Shown here piece after piece: positions 1-9,174 of a DNA stretch of 64,000 bases. The stretch's first letter is position 1. Each line of letters opens with the position of its first letter. Both the position numbers and the translations under genes were made by a program. A model generated the notes under the pieces. It saw only the letters and a list, made by a program, of their open reading frames with translations, did no database searches and was not told the origin of the DNA. The stretch comes from Paenibacillus plantarum (GTDB taxonomy: Bacteria > Bacillota > Bacilli > Paenibacillales > NBRC-103111), in contig NZ_WHNY01000072.1 in NCBI RefSeq assembly GCF_013141695.1, positions 16,959-80,958 on the forward strand. The letters run 5' to 3'.

Positions 1-88
1 TCGCTCCGAATGCGACGCCAGTCGCTGAGAATATTAGGCATGCTGTGACTATTATGGATAGCAACTTTTGAACTAATGTATTCTTCAT
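1..88 (-). CDS. Secreted protein, N-terminal fragment (signal peptide only)
   Basis: Reading the minus strand from an ATG at 88 gives 29 codons open to the window edge. The peptide begins Met-Lys-Asn, has a hydrophobic core (LLSIIVTACLIFSATGVAF) and reaches small residues typical of a signal peptidase region. A purine-rich ribosome site, AAAGGGGGAAA, lies just upstream of the ATG. The mature part is outside the window, so no function can be given. The reading frame, ribosome site and signal peptide are direct observations; export is inferred. Confidence 0.6.
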   Translation of the reverse strand, partial: MKNTLVQKLLSIIVTACLIFSATGVAFGA

Positions 89-187
89 CAAATTTCCCCC
101 TTTAATTTTAAAATAGCTTCTTACTGAGATGTACATGATTTCCTCAACAAAATTCGCACCAAAATAACTATATTCCTAAAATTTCGA

Positions 188-212
188 CAAAAAAATCCCC
201 CATTTGGGGGAT
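188..212 (-). terminator. Intrinsic terminator or leader attenuator
   Basis: On the minus strand a 7-bp stem (ATCCCCC/GGGGGAT) with a 4-nt loop is followed by seven Ts. No minus-strand gene precedes it, and it lies 100 bp upstream of the secreted-protein start at 88. It may therefore be a leader attenuator of that gene rather than the end of another transcript. Confidence 0.55.
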
Positions 213-277
213 AAACATGTCTAAATTACGTCTGAAATGAACATACAGCTTCACGAATGAGCAACACTCTTAAACTG

Positions 278-465
278 GATAGTGGGAACCTGAGTGTGCT
301 AATTTGTCTATACAAAGGGTTTGGAGCACGAAGAGGAACGTCAGTTCACTATTCCCGCTCTACACGCGGTATTTCCTCCCAAAGTAGCAGAATAGCGCAC
401 CATCGTTCCCTTTCGTAGCCAAAGGGCTCTCAAATCCCGAAATAGCGGATCCTCATTCCCTCTCT
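278..465. repeat. Four-dyad intergenic element, GGAAC family, copy 1
   Basis: Four related GGAAC-type dyads start at about 285, 335, 397 and 447, giving spacings of 50, 62 and 50 bp. The third and fourth units begin AATAGCG and match the AATAGCGG units at 44.5 kb. No coding sequence is supported between 89 and 867, and this element with its degenerate neighbour at 608-790 fills most of that gap. Function is unknown. Confidence 0.6.
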
Positions 466-607
466 GGTTATTTAACACCATTAACGACTCGCTCCAGCAG
501 CTCACTCTCCACTGAACGCCAACGAGCATCAAACCTCCAACACAATAGATGTGTCGTTCTTCACTCAATATCTCTGTGAAACTAGTGTATTAACTGGGAA
601 TTCAACC

Positions 608-790
608 GGATACAGAGAACCTGAGTGCGCTAATTTGTTTATTATGAGGGGGTTGGAGCGCGAGGTGCTCAGTCCCCCATACTCCCGCCTGAAACGCGGC
701 ATTTCCATACCACGACAAAGAAACGGAACGTCGTTCCGTTTCTTTCTCTGGGCCACACTCCAGCGAGTATCTTAGTCCCAAGAACCTTGC
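608..790. repeat. Degenerate GGAAC-family element, copy 2, with perfect 14-bp hairpin
   Basis: A stretch near 616-645 repeats the start of copy 1 (GAACCTGAGTG, then GCTAATTTGT) about 331 bp further on. The third unit, 717-745, is a perfect inverted repeat of 14 bp arms around one base (AAAGAAACGGAACG, T, complement). The fourth unit is hard to recognise. It ends just before the AraC-type gene. Confidence 0.45.
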
Positions 791-867
791 CGATTACGGC
801 GTCATTCCTGTATACTTTGGCTGTATCAAGCGCCTACAATTCTACCCGTTGGAGAGGTGTGACCCTG

Positions 868-1767
868 ATGTCCTATGATCAAAATATCCGATTGCATAAA
901 ATCCAGCTTTATTTTGCCTATCAGAGAAGTACCATAGGAACCGAACAGTATCAGGGTACGTTTCACGCCCACCAAGGTATTGAAGTCTTGATCATTCACG
1001 AGGGTCGTGGCACACTCATTGTTGATCAGAAGAGTTATGAAATCATACCTAATATGGTATGTGTGTTTCAACCTTATCAGCTGCACCATATTCAAATGGA
1101 TCCGGAGACGCCATTCGTGCGGTCTATTGTTCATTTTGAACCTTCCCTATACGAGCCCTACTTCGAGCCTTGGCCGCGATTGTTGGCTTTTTTCAAACAT
1201 ATGCATACCAGCACGCTGCATGTTCCTTGCCTTTACGACTTAGGTGAGGAGAAGCAGTTTCATCTGCTATTTCAAAGCCTTGCGGAGAAACTGCCGAAAC
1301 TGAGCAAGCAAGATGAGCTAGAGGAGTACTCCCTCTTTCTCGTCGCTTTTTTCCGCAGCTTCATGCCGCTGTGGGAGCAGCGCGATGGCCAGATTCATTC
1401 CGGCCCTACACGCAAATCCCATCAAGCCGAGCGCATCCTCAGTTGGCTGGAGGAACATTACACTGAGCCGCTTCGATTGGAGATGATGTCAGCTGATCTA
1501 CACCTGTCCCCCTTCCACTTGTCTCATCTGTTTACTGAGTGCACGGGTACCAGCATTTCCGACTACGTGACCGCTCGGCGGTTGCAGCAAGCTGTGAAGC
1601 TGCTTACGTCAACAGATCAGGCGGTCGCTCGCATTGGCGAGGCGATTGGTGTGACGAATTGCTCTTATTTTTGCAAAATGTTCAAAAGCCACATCGGCAT
1701 TACGCCTCACCAATATCGCAAGCAACTACAGAAGCATCACGAGGCAACTTTTACTCGGCAGTCGTAA
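868..1767 (+). CDS. AraC-family transcriptional regulator with N-terminal cupin
   Basis: The 299-residue product has the classical two-part build. A cupin-like sensory half contains HAHQGIEVLIIHEGRGTL near residues 30-50. A C-terminal AraC DNA-binding half with two helix-turn-helix motifs covers about 188-290 and ends in the typical GITPHQYRK. An upstream ATG at 787 is in frame, but I chose the ATG at 868 because GGAGAGGTG lies about 8 nt before it. The gene converges on two Gfo/Idh/MocA oxidoreductase genes and overlaps the 3' end of the nearer one by 17 bp. A role controlling that carbohydrate-type operon is plausible but inferred from position only. Confidence 0.85.
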   Translation: MSYDQNIRLHKIQLYFAYQRSTIGTEQYQGTFHAHQGIEVLIIHEGRGTLIVDQKSYEIIPNMVCVFQPYQLHHIQMDPETPFVRSIVHFEPSLYEPYFEPWPRLLAFFKHMHTSTLHVPCLYDLGEEKQFHLLFQSLAEKLPKLSKQDELEEYSLFLVAFFRSFMPLWEQRDGQIHSGPTRKSHQAERILSWLEEHYTEPLRLEMMSADLHLSPFHLSHLFTECTGTSISDYVTARRLQQAVKLLTSTDQAVARIGEAIGVTNCSYFCKMFKSHIGITPHQYRKQLQKHHEATFTRQS

Positions 1768-2833
1768 TGATCATCGCATCGCGCTGTGCGATAAGGCACA
1801 GCTCTGCTGCTTTAAAGGTATGCTCCTGCGTCATCGCGACTTCCGTACGGTTCAAGCAATCCAAGATCAGTTGACCAAAGTAAGGGTAACCGACTTGGCC
1901 ACTGACGGCAAAATGCTGCTCCCCATCCTTGTTCACGAGGTACACATGATTACTCGACTGTTCTCTCGCGATATCCACATATTTGCGAAGCTCAATGTAC
2001 CCATCGCTGCCCAGAATTGTCATGCGGCCATCGCCCCATGTACTTAAACCGTCCGGCGTCATCCAATCTACTCGGAAATACCCCGTTGCCCCATTGTCCC
2101 CAACCAACGTAGCATCCCCGAAATCCTCAAAATTCGGATACTGCGGATAGTTATAGTTCGCTACTTTACTGTGAACAACCTTCGCATCTTTTGCCCCTGT
2201 AAAATACAGAAACTGCTCAATCTGATGGCTCCCGATATCGCACAGAATCCCGCCGAATTTCTCCTTCTCAAAAAACCAATCCGGTCTGCTCGACAAACTA
2301 ATGCGATGCGGCCCTAATCCAATGACTTGATGAACGCGACCAATCGCGCCTTGTTCGATTAATTGGCCAGCATAAATTGCGCTTTCTACGTGTAGACGTT
2401 CGCTGTAATAGACGGCATATTTCTGTCCTGTTTCCTCCACCTTGGCACGAGCTGCTTCGAGCTGCTCAAGCGTCGTAAACGGTGCTTTATCCGTGAAATA
2501 ATCTTTCCCACTATCCATCACGCGCAGTCCGAGCGGACCACGATCGCAAGGAATCGCCGCAGCTGCCACAAGCTTTACCTCGGCATCGCCTAGAATCTCC
2601 TCCAACGAGCTTGCCGCACGCACACCTGGGTAGGTGCTCAGGAATTTATCTACTTTGGCCGGATCCGGGTCGTATACCCATTTCAATTCCCCGCCTGCTT
2701 CCCGCAAACCATTGCACATCCCGTAAATATGCCCATGATCTAGCGCCGCTGCTGCAAAAATAAACTCCCCTGGCTGACAAACCGTGTTAAAACTTCCTTG
2801 TGGTGCGTAATTCATGCCGTCGCTTTTTTGCAT
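1751..2833 (-). CDS. Gfo/Idh/MocA family oxidoreductase
   Basis: The 360-residue protein fits NAD(P)-dependent sugar or inositol dehydrogenases. It has an N-terminal Rossmann-like part with the DPDPAKVDKF segment after the second strand. The motif that is usually EKP reads DKAPFTT. The C-terminal part carries GGILCDIGSHQIEQFLYF, where GxxxDxGxHxxD-like residues contact substrate. The N-terminus lacks the clear GxGxxG of its neighbour (it reads ALDHGHIYGM), a known variation of one subgroup. An AGAGGAGA site precedes the ATG. It lies 21 bp after the second oxidoreductase gene, so the two are probably cotranscribed. Substrate cannot be told from sequence. Confidence 0.85.
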   Translation of the reverse strand: MQKSDGMNYAPQGSFNTVCQPGEFIFAAAALDHGHIYGMCNGLREAGGELKWVYDPDPAKVDKFLSTYPGVRAASSLEEILGDAEVKLVAAAAIPCDRGPLGLRVMDSGKDYFTDKAPFTTLEQLEAARAKVEETGQKYAVYYSERLHVESAIYAGQLIEQGAIGRVHQVIGLGPHRISLSSRPDWFFEKEKFGGILCDIGSHQIEQFLYFTGAKDAKVVHSKVANYNYPQYPNFEDFGDATLVGDNGATGYFRVDWMTPDGLSTWGDGRMTILGSDGYIELRKYVDIAREQSSNHVYLVNKDGEQHFAVSGQVGYPYFGQLILDCLNRTEVAMTQEHTFKAAELCLIAQRDAMIITTAE

Positions 2834-2854
2834 TATCGTCAGTCTCCTCTGAGG

Positions 2855-4009
2855 TTATTTAAACGTACTTCCCGTTGTAATCGTCTGTTGCGCGAAATTT
2901 TCGATCGACGTGTTCTTCTCGTAAAAATGAGTCGCCTTCGCCATCACACCGCTTCTCGTATAGAACACGTCTTGCGCATCAAGCGGGAATTTCACTAGCT
3001 CGCCTGTACTCGCTGATTTGTAAATCCCCGTAATAAGCTCCAACGTTTGACGACCGCTAATTCCATCAATCAGCACGGGTGCACCCGTTTCAATCGCGGT
3101 TAATACATTGTCAATTTGGCCGACATGCCCTTCATAGACCACTTCTGGCAGCGCATCGTAAAAAGCTTGCAGCTCCTCCTCCAGCTCCGTGTTCGGCTCT
3201 GGAAAGCCATTCGACGTCGAGTTCGACGCTTTCACTTTCCATGGCGCAGACACACGTGCTTTCGCACCTTGGAAAATCAACTGCTGCTCCTCACCGTGAT
3301 GAACGACCGAGCTCGTGATTTGACCTAAAGATCCGTTCGCGAAGCGAAGCATGCCAATCGAGAGATCCTCAACCTCGGCGTTATCGTGCGACACGTTGCT
3401 CATGAATGCTTGTACTTCCGTCGGACTGCCCATCATCCAAAGCAAGGCATCGATATGATGCACCGCGTGGTTCAGCGTCGGGCCTCCGCCTTCCTTCTCC
3501 CACGTGCCACGCCACCAGAGATCATAATAGCAATGACCGCGCCACCAGAAGGAATCCACTTGGACGTGGACGACTTTGCCCATAAGGCCGCTTTCCAGGA
3601 CGGATTTCATTTTCATCATTGGCGTCTTGAAGCGGTTCTGTGCCACAACGGATAGAAGCTTACCCGTGCGCTTGGCAGCCGCATTCATCAAGTCGCATTC
3701 CTCGAGCGAGGAAGCCATTGGCTTTTCCACCATCACATGTGAGCCTGCTTCTAGAAACTCAACCGTAAGCGAAGCATGCGTATAAGGGGGGGTACAGATG
3801 GACACAAGATCAATGTCCTCCAGCAACAGCTCTTTGTAGTCTTTTACCGCTCTCGCTTCATCCAGCCCAAATTGATCAATGCGCTCCTGCGCTTTATCCT
3901 CATAAATATCGCTAATCGCGACAATTGTACACCGCTCTGGAAACTGTAAATAAGCTTCAATATGCGCCTTCGCTATCGCGCCAGCACCGATAATTGCTAC
4001 CTTCAGCAT
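2855..4009 (-). CDS. Gfo/Idh/MocA family oxidoreductase
   Basis: This 384-residue protein starts with a textbook dinucleotide-binding motif (VAIIGAGAIAKAH). The catalytic-site lysine motif follows as VEKPMASS near residue 93. The C-terminal domain contains GGGPTLNHAVHHIDALLW, the substrate-side motif with conserved histidine and aspartate. It is the first gene of a two-gene minus-strand unit with the oxidoreductase at 1751-2833. A sugar, inositol or related cyclic polyol is the likely substrate class; the exact reaction is not determined. Family assignment is secure. Confidence 0.9.
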   Translation of the reverse strand: MLKVAIIGAGAIAKAHIEAYLQFPERCTIVAISDIYEDKAQERIDQFGLDEARAVKDYKELLLEDIDLVSICTPPYTHASLTVEFLEAGSHVMVEKPMASSLEECDLMNAAAKRTGKLLSVVAQNRFKTPMMKMKSVLESGLMGKVVHVQVDSFWWRGHCYYDLWWRGTWEKEGGGPTLNHAVHHIDALLWMMGSPTEVQAFMSNVSHDNAEVEDLSIGMLRFANGSLGQITSSVVHHGEEQQLIFQGAKARVSAPWKVKASNSTSNGFPEPNTELEEELQAFYDALPEVVYEGHVGQIDNVLTAIETGAPVLIDGISGRQTLELITGIYKSASTGELVKFPLDAQDVFYTRSGVMAKATHFYEKNTSIENFAQQTITTGSTFK

Positions 4010-4188
4010 CTATTTCATCTCCCTGACATTTGTTGCTCCTAGCATATCAAGAATGCGGTTACAATTGTGACGCTATCTTGTGCAAAAATACCGTTACTTT
4101 GCGGTTGGTGGTGCTGGATCATGTGGACTAAAGCCCTAATTTCGAGTGATTTGGGAGGTTTGGAGGGGTACGTACACCACAAATTTGA

Positions 4189-4314
4189 TTAACTGGAAAA
4201 TATACAGCTATTTCCGAGGAATTTCCTCGAATGCTCAATTTAACTGGAGGTTCTCCATCTATTCTGCATTTGATCGGAAAATTCAAAGATTTAACAACAG
4301 AAAATCCATCTATT
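4189..4314. repeat. Four-dyad intergenic element, TGGAAAAT family, truncated copy
   Basis: Three units of the TTAACTGGAAAATATACAG type have anchors near 4194, 4245 and 4297, spaced about 51 bp. The first reads AACTGGAAAATATACAGCTA; the second and third end in CCATCTATT. One unit of the usual four seems missing or decayed. It lies between the oxidoreductase promoter side and the decayed LysR gene; 4010-4188 shows no gene. Confidence 0.6.
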
Positions 4315-4339
4315 CAACTGACGCATAGGAAAATTACGA

Positions 4340-4797
4340 CATTCACATCCGAACATCTCAATTTTCTGAGGCGGAATTGCTCTTCGAATAATACCGTGAT
4401 ATCACAAACCTGACGTATATACTCATCTTCGTGATAGATCGGCATTAACGCAAAATTCGCTTTCCCCTCCAACAAGCTGCCAAACTAATTACTTACATAT
4501 ACAGACAAAACGGAATTGTTAATCCGCGCTTTTCACTTTTATCGCTGCTTCTTGTACTAGATTCGTCATTTGCTTCGCGTATTCGAGCAATACTTCGCCT
4601 TGCTTCGTCAATTGCACTTTCTTACCTGTACGAAGAAAAAGAATCGACTGAAACTGTTCCTCAAGCTGTTGAATATGCGTTGTAATTGTCGGTTGAGAGC
4701 AGTATAAACGTTTAGCCGTCTCCGTAAAAGAACGACATTCTGCCAATGTAATAAAGGTTTCTATTTTATCCAATAGTTTCAGACAGATCACTCCCAT
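4340..4797 (-). pseudogene. Decayed LysR-family regulator
   Basis: The first 92 codons (4797 down to 4519) encode a normal LysR winged helix-turn-helix and linker start, including FTETAKRLYCSQPTITTHIQ. The frame then stops at GAT-TAA. In the next frame, immediately downstream, the sequence reads NNSVLSVYVSN, a TAG stop, then GSLLEGKANFALMPIYHEDE and VLFEEQFRL, which look like effector-domain pieces of a LysR protein. The whole remnant is much shorter than the usual 290-300 residues. I read it as a pseudogene with a frameshift, an internal stop and an internal deletion. The left edge is approximate, because repeat DNA follows. Confidence 0.7.
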
Positions 4798-4836
4798 TAT
4801 AATAAACCTTTCATGTACTGATAAAGATTATCATTA

Positions 4837-5367
4837 TCAATACATTGTGTCAATCCGTGTTTTATATAAGCGATGATCCTTTATCCATTCGGAAACAATT
4901 AAATAAACATTGTCTTTCATCAAAGAACTGAATGTTGGGTCATTCATGATCTCAAACTGCTCCGGAATTGTATCTAACAGCATGACACCGTTCGTTTCAA
5001 ATCCAACCGGCAACTCCCTCAGAATACTTGCTTTTGAAATATATATATTTTTCACATATACGAGATGATCCTTTTCAAAAATCAAATATTGACCAATCGG
5101 TTCAATTGAAGCGATTTCTCCCCCAGTTTCTTCATACATCTCCCTTAACGCAGTTTGTATAATAGACTCGCCTTTCTCCCTAGTTCCTCCAGGTAATTCC
5201 CAGCCGCGAGAATGATGTCTAACAAGAACTAACTTCCCTTGATAGAAAGCGAAAATCAGGACACAGTTAGCTTCTTCAATTAAGCAGTCCTTTGATAATA
5301 TTATTTTTTGATTTGGCAAAGCACCCGGAAACTCATGATTCACAATAATCACCAATCCCTTACTCAT
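4837..5367 (-). CDS. NUDIX hydrolase
   Basis: The 176-residue protein contains a complete Nudix box at about residues 61-83: G-x5-E-x7-REMYEETGG. This box binds the divalent metal and cleaves nucleoside-diphosphate-linked substrates. The flanking WELPGG is typical. It resembles the small YtkD/MutT-like Nudix proteins of bacilli, but substrate cannot be assigned. The ribosome site (GAGAAG) is weak. It is followed after 40 bp by the decayed LysR gene. Confidence 0.85.
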   Translation of the reverse strand: MSKGLVIIVNHEFPGALPNQKIILSKDCLIEEANCVLIFAFYQGKLVLVRHHSRGWELPGGTREKGESIIQTALREMYEETGGEIASIEPIGQYLIFEKDHLVYVKNIYISKASILRELPVGFETNGVMLLDTIPEQFEIMNDPTFSSLMKDNVYLIVSEWIKDHRLYKTRIDTMY

Positions 5368-5423
5368 GTGATCGTCTTCTCAATCCGCTCATTCCGATAA
5401 GTCAACATTATGAGGGAAATAAA

Positions 5424-5455
5424 AAAAGTATTTGATCCAAAGATCAAATACTTTT
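5424..5455 (-). terminator. Intrinsic terminator of glyA
   Basis: A perfect 14-bp stem (AAAAGTATTTGATC and complement, 4-nt loop) lies 20 bp after the glyA stop on the minus strand and is followed by a T tract. Confidence 0.9.
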
Positions 5456-5474
5456 CCCAACGAAAGCATTGAAT

Positions 5475-6722
5475 TTAGTAGCTCAAGCCCGGATAAAGCG
5501 GGAATTGCGCAGTTAAATCTTTTACCATACCACGTACTTGTTCGTGTACAGCAGCGTCCGTTGGATTTTTCAAAGTCAAAGCAACGATTTTAGCAATAGT
5601 TTTCATCGCTGCTTGATCCATGCCACGGGCAGTAACAGAAGGAGTACCGATACGAACCCCACTTGTAATCATCGGTTTAGCAGGATCAAAAGGAATCGCG
5701 TTTTTGTTAACCGTTACACCTACTTCATCCAACAAGTGTTCGGCTTCCTTACCGCTAATATTCAGGCTGCGAAGGTCGATAAGCATCAAATGATTATCCG
5801 TACCTCCGGAAACAAGATCAACACCTTCTGCCAGAAGCTCTTCGGACAACGTTTTGGCATTTGTAACCACATTTTGAGCATACGTTTTAAAAGCTGGCTC
5901 GAGTGCTTCGCCGAATGCAACGGCTTTCGCAGCAATGATATGCATCAATGGACCGCCTTGCGTACCAGGGAACACCGCTTTATCAATCGCTGCCGCCCAA
6001 GGCTTGCGGCACAGGATCATGCCGCCGCGGGGACCGCGAAGTGTTTTGTGCGTAGTCGTCGTAACAAAATGCGCGTGTGGAACTGGGCTCGGATGTAAGC
6101 CTGCCGCAACAAGTCCGGCGATATGTGCCATGTCCACGAAGAACAACGCGCCCACATCATTCGCGATAGATGCCAAAGCTTCAAAATCGATCGTGCGCGG
6201 ATATGCGCTGGCACCAGCCACGAGCATGCGTGGCTTATGCTTGAATGCCAGTTTACGAACCTCGTTGTAATCAATATGCGAATCGCTTTCGCTAACGCCG
6301 TAAGGAATAAAGTTATATAAGATACCGGATGCATTAACAGGGCTGCCGTGCGTCAAGTGACCGCCATGCGCAAGGTTCATCCCAAGAACCGTGTCCCCAG
6401 GCTGAAGCGCAGCCAAGTAAACCGCCATATTCGCTTGTGCGCCGGAATGCGGCTGTACGTTAACGTGCTCAGCACCAAATAACTCTTTGGCACGATCACG
6501 CGCAATGTCCTCAACGATATCGACATGCTCGCAACCACCGTAGTAACGTTTACCTGGGTAGCCTTCCGCATATTTATTCGTCAAAACCGTTCCCATCGCT
6601 TGCAACACAGCTTCACTTACGAAGTTTTCAGAAGCGATCAGCTCGATTTTGTCGCGTTGACGGCTAAGCTCCAGATTCATCGCTTCAACAATTTTTGGGT
6701 CTTGATTACGTAATTGCTCCAC
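5475..6722 (-). CDS. glyA: Serine hydroxymethyltransferase
   Basis: GlyA interconverts serine and glycine with tetrahydrofolate and supplies one-carbon units to the folate pool in the cytoplasm. The sequence carries the hallmark segments KIELIASENFVSEAV, TNKYAEGYPGKRYYGGCE, and the PLP-lysine motif TTTTHKTLRGPRGG near residue 227. I start it at GTG 6722, preceded by AAGGAG at a good distance, which gives 415 residues, the usual bacillus length. A TTG 18 codons upstream lacks a ribosome site. It lies 60 bp after metE on the same strand. The pairing makes sense because methylene-THF made by GlyA leads to the methyl donor that MetE uses. Confidence 0.97.
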   Translation of the reverse strand: MEQLRNQDPKIVEAMNLELSRQRDKIELIASENFVSEAVLQAMGTVLTNKYAEGYPGKRYYGGCEHVDIVEDIARDRAKELFGAEHVNVQPHSGAQANMAVYLAALQPGDTVLGMNLAHGGHLTHGSPVNASGILYNFIPYGVSESDSHIDYNEVRKLAFKHKPRMLVAGASAYPRTIDFEALASIANDVGALFFVDMAHIAGLVAAGLHPSPVPHAHFVTTTTHKTLRGPRGGMILCRKPWAAAIDKAVFPGTQGGPLMHIIAAKAVAFGEALEPAFKTYAQNVVTNAKTLSEELLAEGVDLVSGGTDNHLMLIDLRSLNISGKEAEHLLDEVGVTVNKNAIPFDPAKPMITSGVRIGTPSVTARGMDQAAMKTIAKIVALTLKNPTDAAVHEQVRGMVKDLTAQFPLYPGLSY

Positions 6723-6781
6723 TTTTGCTAACTCCTTAGAATCGATTTGTTGGTCTTTCGTTCCAAAACGTTTCAAACGAT

Positions 6782-9070
6782 CTAGATGAGCGCAGCATGC
6801 TTATCACGAGCAATTTTCGTCGCATCTACCATGTTGCGTAAGGAAGCAACCGTCTCTTCGAGTCCGCGCGTTTTCAGACCGCAATCCGGATTAATCCAGA
6901 ATAGCTTAGGATCCAATACACGCAGGGCACGTTCGATCATAGCTGTCATTTCCTCTACACTTGGAACACGTGGACTGTGAATATCGTATACGCCTAATCC
7001 AATACCTAGCTTGTAGGTATTCAATTCGAAGCTATGAATTAATTCACCATGGCTACGTGATGTTTCGATTGAAATGACATCGGCATCCATCGCCTCAATC
7101 GAATCAATCATGTCATGAAATTCGCAATAGCACATATGCGTATGAATTTGTGTTGTGTCTTGTACGGTGCATGTCGCGATGCGGAACGCTTTCACTGCCC
7201 ATGCCAGGTAACCGGCTTGTTCCTCTTCCTTCAGCGGCAAACCTTCACGAACAGCAGGCTCGTCAACTTGAATCATGCCAATACCAGCACTCTCAAGTGC
7301 CTCTACTTCTTGTCTAAGCGCATAAGCAAGTTGGTAGGCGATATGTTCACGAGGAATATCATCACGGACAAACGACCAGTTCATAATCGTGATCGGTCCA
7401 GTCAGCATGCCTTTAACAGGACGGCTTGTGCGTGACTGTGCATACTTCGTTTCTTCGACAGTCATTTCACCAGTGAACGCTACATCCCCGAAAATAACCG
7501 GAGGTTTCACACAACGGGAACCGTATGATTGCACCCACCCGTTTTGCGTAAATGCAAAACCTGCAAGTTTTTCACCGAAGAACTCGACCATATCGGTACG
7601 TTCAAATTCACCATGCACCAGAACGTCCAATTCGATTTCCTCTTGAAGCTTGATCCAGATATCGATTTGCTGGCGGATAAATGCAGCATATTGCTCATTA
7701 TTCCACTCGCCTTTACGCCATAATTGACGCGCTTTACGAACTTCTGCAGACTGCGGGAAGCTACCGATAGTCGTTGTAGGGAAAATAGGCAATTGCCATT
7801 TCGCTTGTTGTGCAACATGACGCTCAGCAAAAGGACGGGAACGTTCAGGTTGCTGAACACTTAGAGCAGCTACGGACTGCTGAATATCGCTGCGGTTACG
7901 CTCATCCGATTGTTGAAGTGCTTGGATAGCGCGATCACTTTGTTCGATTTCTTCAAGTACGCCAGCTTTGCCCGAAGCGATTGCTTTCGTGATAAGAACA
8001 ACCTCATCCAGCTTTTCTTCTGCATAGGCTAGCGCATTCTTCAGCTCAGAAGAAAGCTTCGTCTCTCTTTCAGTCGTTACTGGAACATGGAGTAAGCTGC
8101 TTGACGATTGAATAACAAGATTCTCCGTTGCAACGTGCTTAGTGAGCTCTTCCACCAGTTCGAGCTTCTCCCGAATCGATGCTTTCCAGATACCGCGGCC
8201 GTCAATTACGCCAGCGCCCAATACTTTGTCCGCAGGAAAACCAAACGTTTTAATCGATTGCAAATTACCGTTTAGCCCATGAACGAAATCCAGACCAAAT
8301 CCTTTGACCGGCAACGAGATGATGTCAGCATAGCGATCTACGGATTCAAAATAAGTTTGCAACAAAATGTTTAGGTTTGGTACAGCTGCTGCGAAAGTTT
8401 CATATATGTTTTTAAGTCTCTCAACATCTGCATCGCTTAACTTCGTTACGAGAATCGGCTCATCGATTTGTACCCATTGAACGCCTTCTGCTGCAAGCTC
8501 CTGAAGGATCTGTACATAAAGCGGGATCAATCGGCTCAACCAAGCGTCAGTTTCTGATTGACTGTAACCTTTGGATAGCTTCAAGAAAGTTAAAGGACCA
8601 ACGATGACTGGCTTTCCTTCGATTCCGAGCTTTTCCTTCGCTTCCCGGTAAGCTGTTAAAGGCTTGTTCTCCGTAATGACAGGAGAAGCTCCGTTCAGTT
8701 CAGGCACAATATAGTGATAGTTGGTGTTGAACCACTTCGTCATTTCACTTGCTGTAGCATCCTTCGTTCCCCGTGCAACTCCGTAATAAACGGACAAGGG
8801 CACTGCGCCACCCTCGAAAGCAAAACGTTCCGGAATAATGCCAAACATAGCTGCTGTATCAAGGATATGATCATAGTAGCTGAAATCGTTAACTGGAATA
8901 AGATCGATGCCTTTTTCCTTCTGCTTGCGCAAGTGATTTAAACGAATCTCCTGCAGTTGTAATTCAAACTCTGATTCTTCCAGCTTGCCTGCCCAGAAAG
9001 CTTCAAGTGCTTTCTTCCATTCTCTGTCAGCACCAATACGCGGATATCCCAATACGCTGCTTCTTACCAT
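6782..9070 (-). CDS. metE: Cobalamin-independent methionine synthase
   Basis: MetE transfers a methyl group from 5-methyl-THF-polyglutamate to homocysteine without B12. The 762-residue product has the duplicated barrel of the family. The C-terminal half holds the zinc and homocysteine ligands in HTHMCYCEF and NPDCGLKTR, and the N-terminal half starts SSVLGYPRIG. The start at 9070 is chosen because AGAGGAG lies 8 nt before it; an in-frame ATG 8 codons upstream is less suitable. No SAM, T-box or cobalamin leader is visible in the 104 bp upstream. Instead, a 16-bp palindrome lies there, after the LysR-type gene. The next locus is a B12 capture system. Confidence 0.97.
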   Translation of the reverse strand: MVRSSVLGYPRIGADREWKKALEAFWAGKLEESEFELQLQEIRLNHLRKQKEKGIDLIPVNDFSYYDHILDTAAMFGIIPERFAFEGGAVPLSVYYGVARGTKDATASEMTKWFNTNYHYIVPELNGASPVITENKPLTAYREAKEKLGIEGKPVIVGPLTFLKLSKGYSQSETDAWLSRLIPLYVQILQELAAEGVQWVQIDEPILVTKLSDADVERLKNIYETFAAAVPNLNILLQTYFESVDRYADIISLPVKGFGLDFVHGLNGNLQSIKTFGFPADKVLGAGVIDGRGIWKASIREKLELVEELTKHVATENLVIQSSSSLLHVPVTTERETKLSSELKNALAYAEEKLDEVVLITKAIASGKAGVLEEIEQSDRAIQALQQSDERNRSDIQQSVAALSVQQPERSRPFAERHVAQQAKWQLPIFPTTTIGSFPQSAEVRKARQLWRKGEWNNEQYAAFIRQQIDIWIKLQEEIELDVLVHGEFERTDMVEFFGEKLAGFAFTQNGWVQSYGSRCVKPPVIFGDVAFTGEMTVEETKYAQSRTSRPVKGMLTGPITIMNWSFVRDDIPREHIAYQLAYALRQEVEALESAGIGMIQVDEPAVREGLPLKEEEQAGYLAWAVKAFRIATCTVQDTTQIHTHMCYCEFHDMIDSIEAMDADVISIETSRSHGELIHSFELNTYKLGIGLGVYDIHSPRVPSVEEMTAMIERALRVLDPKLFWINPDCGLKTRGLEETVASLRNMVDATKIARDKHAALI

Positions 9071-9146
9071 TTGACAAAACTCCTCTGCAATCATTTGTTA
9101 CACCAAAGATATCACAGAGAAACAGTTATAACGTAACTGGAATTAT

Positions 9147-9162
9147 CTATATCTAGATATAG
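9147..9162. promoter_or_regulatory. 16-bp palindrome upstream of metE, possible operator
   Basis: CTATATCTAGATATAG is a perfect palindrome in the 104-bp gap between the LysR gene and metE. LysR proteins bind dyads, often of T-N11-A form, so it is a candidate regulator site. No binding evidence exists in the sequence itself. Confidence 0.35.
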
Positions 9163-9174
9163 CCAAAAGCTATA

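Noticed and set aside
3079..3785. Several 60-90 codon frames opposite the Gfo/Idh/MocA genes
   Set aside because: Antisense shadows without ribosome sites or motifs.
5538..6098. 186-codon open frame opposite glyA
   Set aside because: Antisense to a certain housekeeping gene; composition is that of a complement frame.
6723..6776. TTG start for glyA 18 codons upstream
   Set aside because: No ribosome site; GTG 6722 follows AAGGAG and gives the usual 415 residues.
9071..9174. SAM, T-box or cobalamin leader before metE
   Set aside because: The gap is only 104 bp and contains none of the conserved blocks; only a palindrome is seen.
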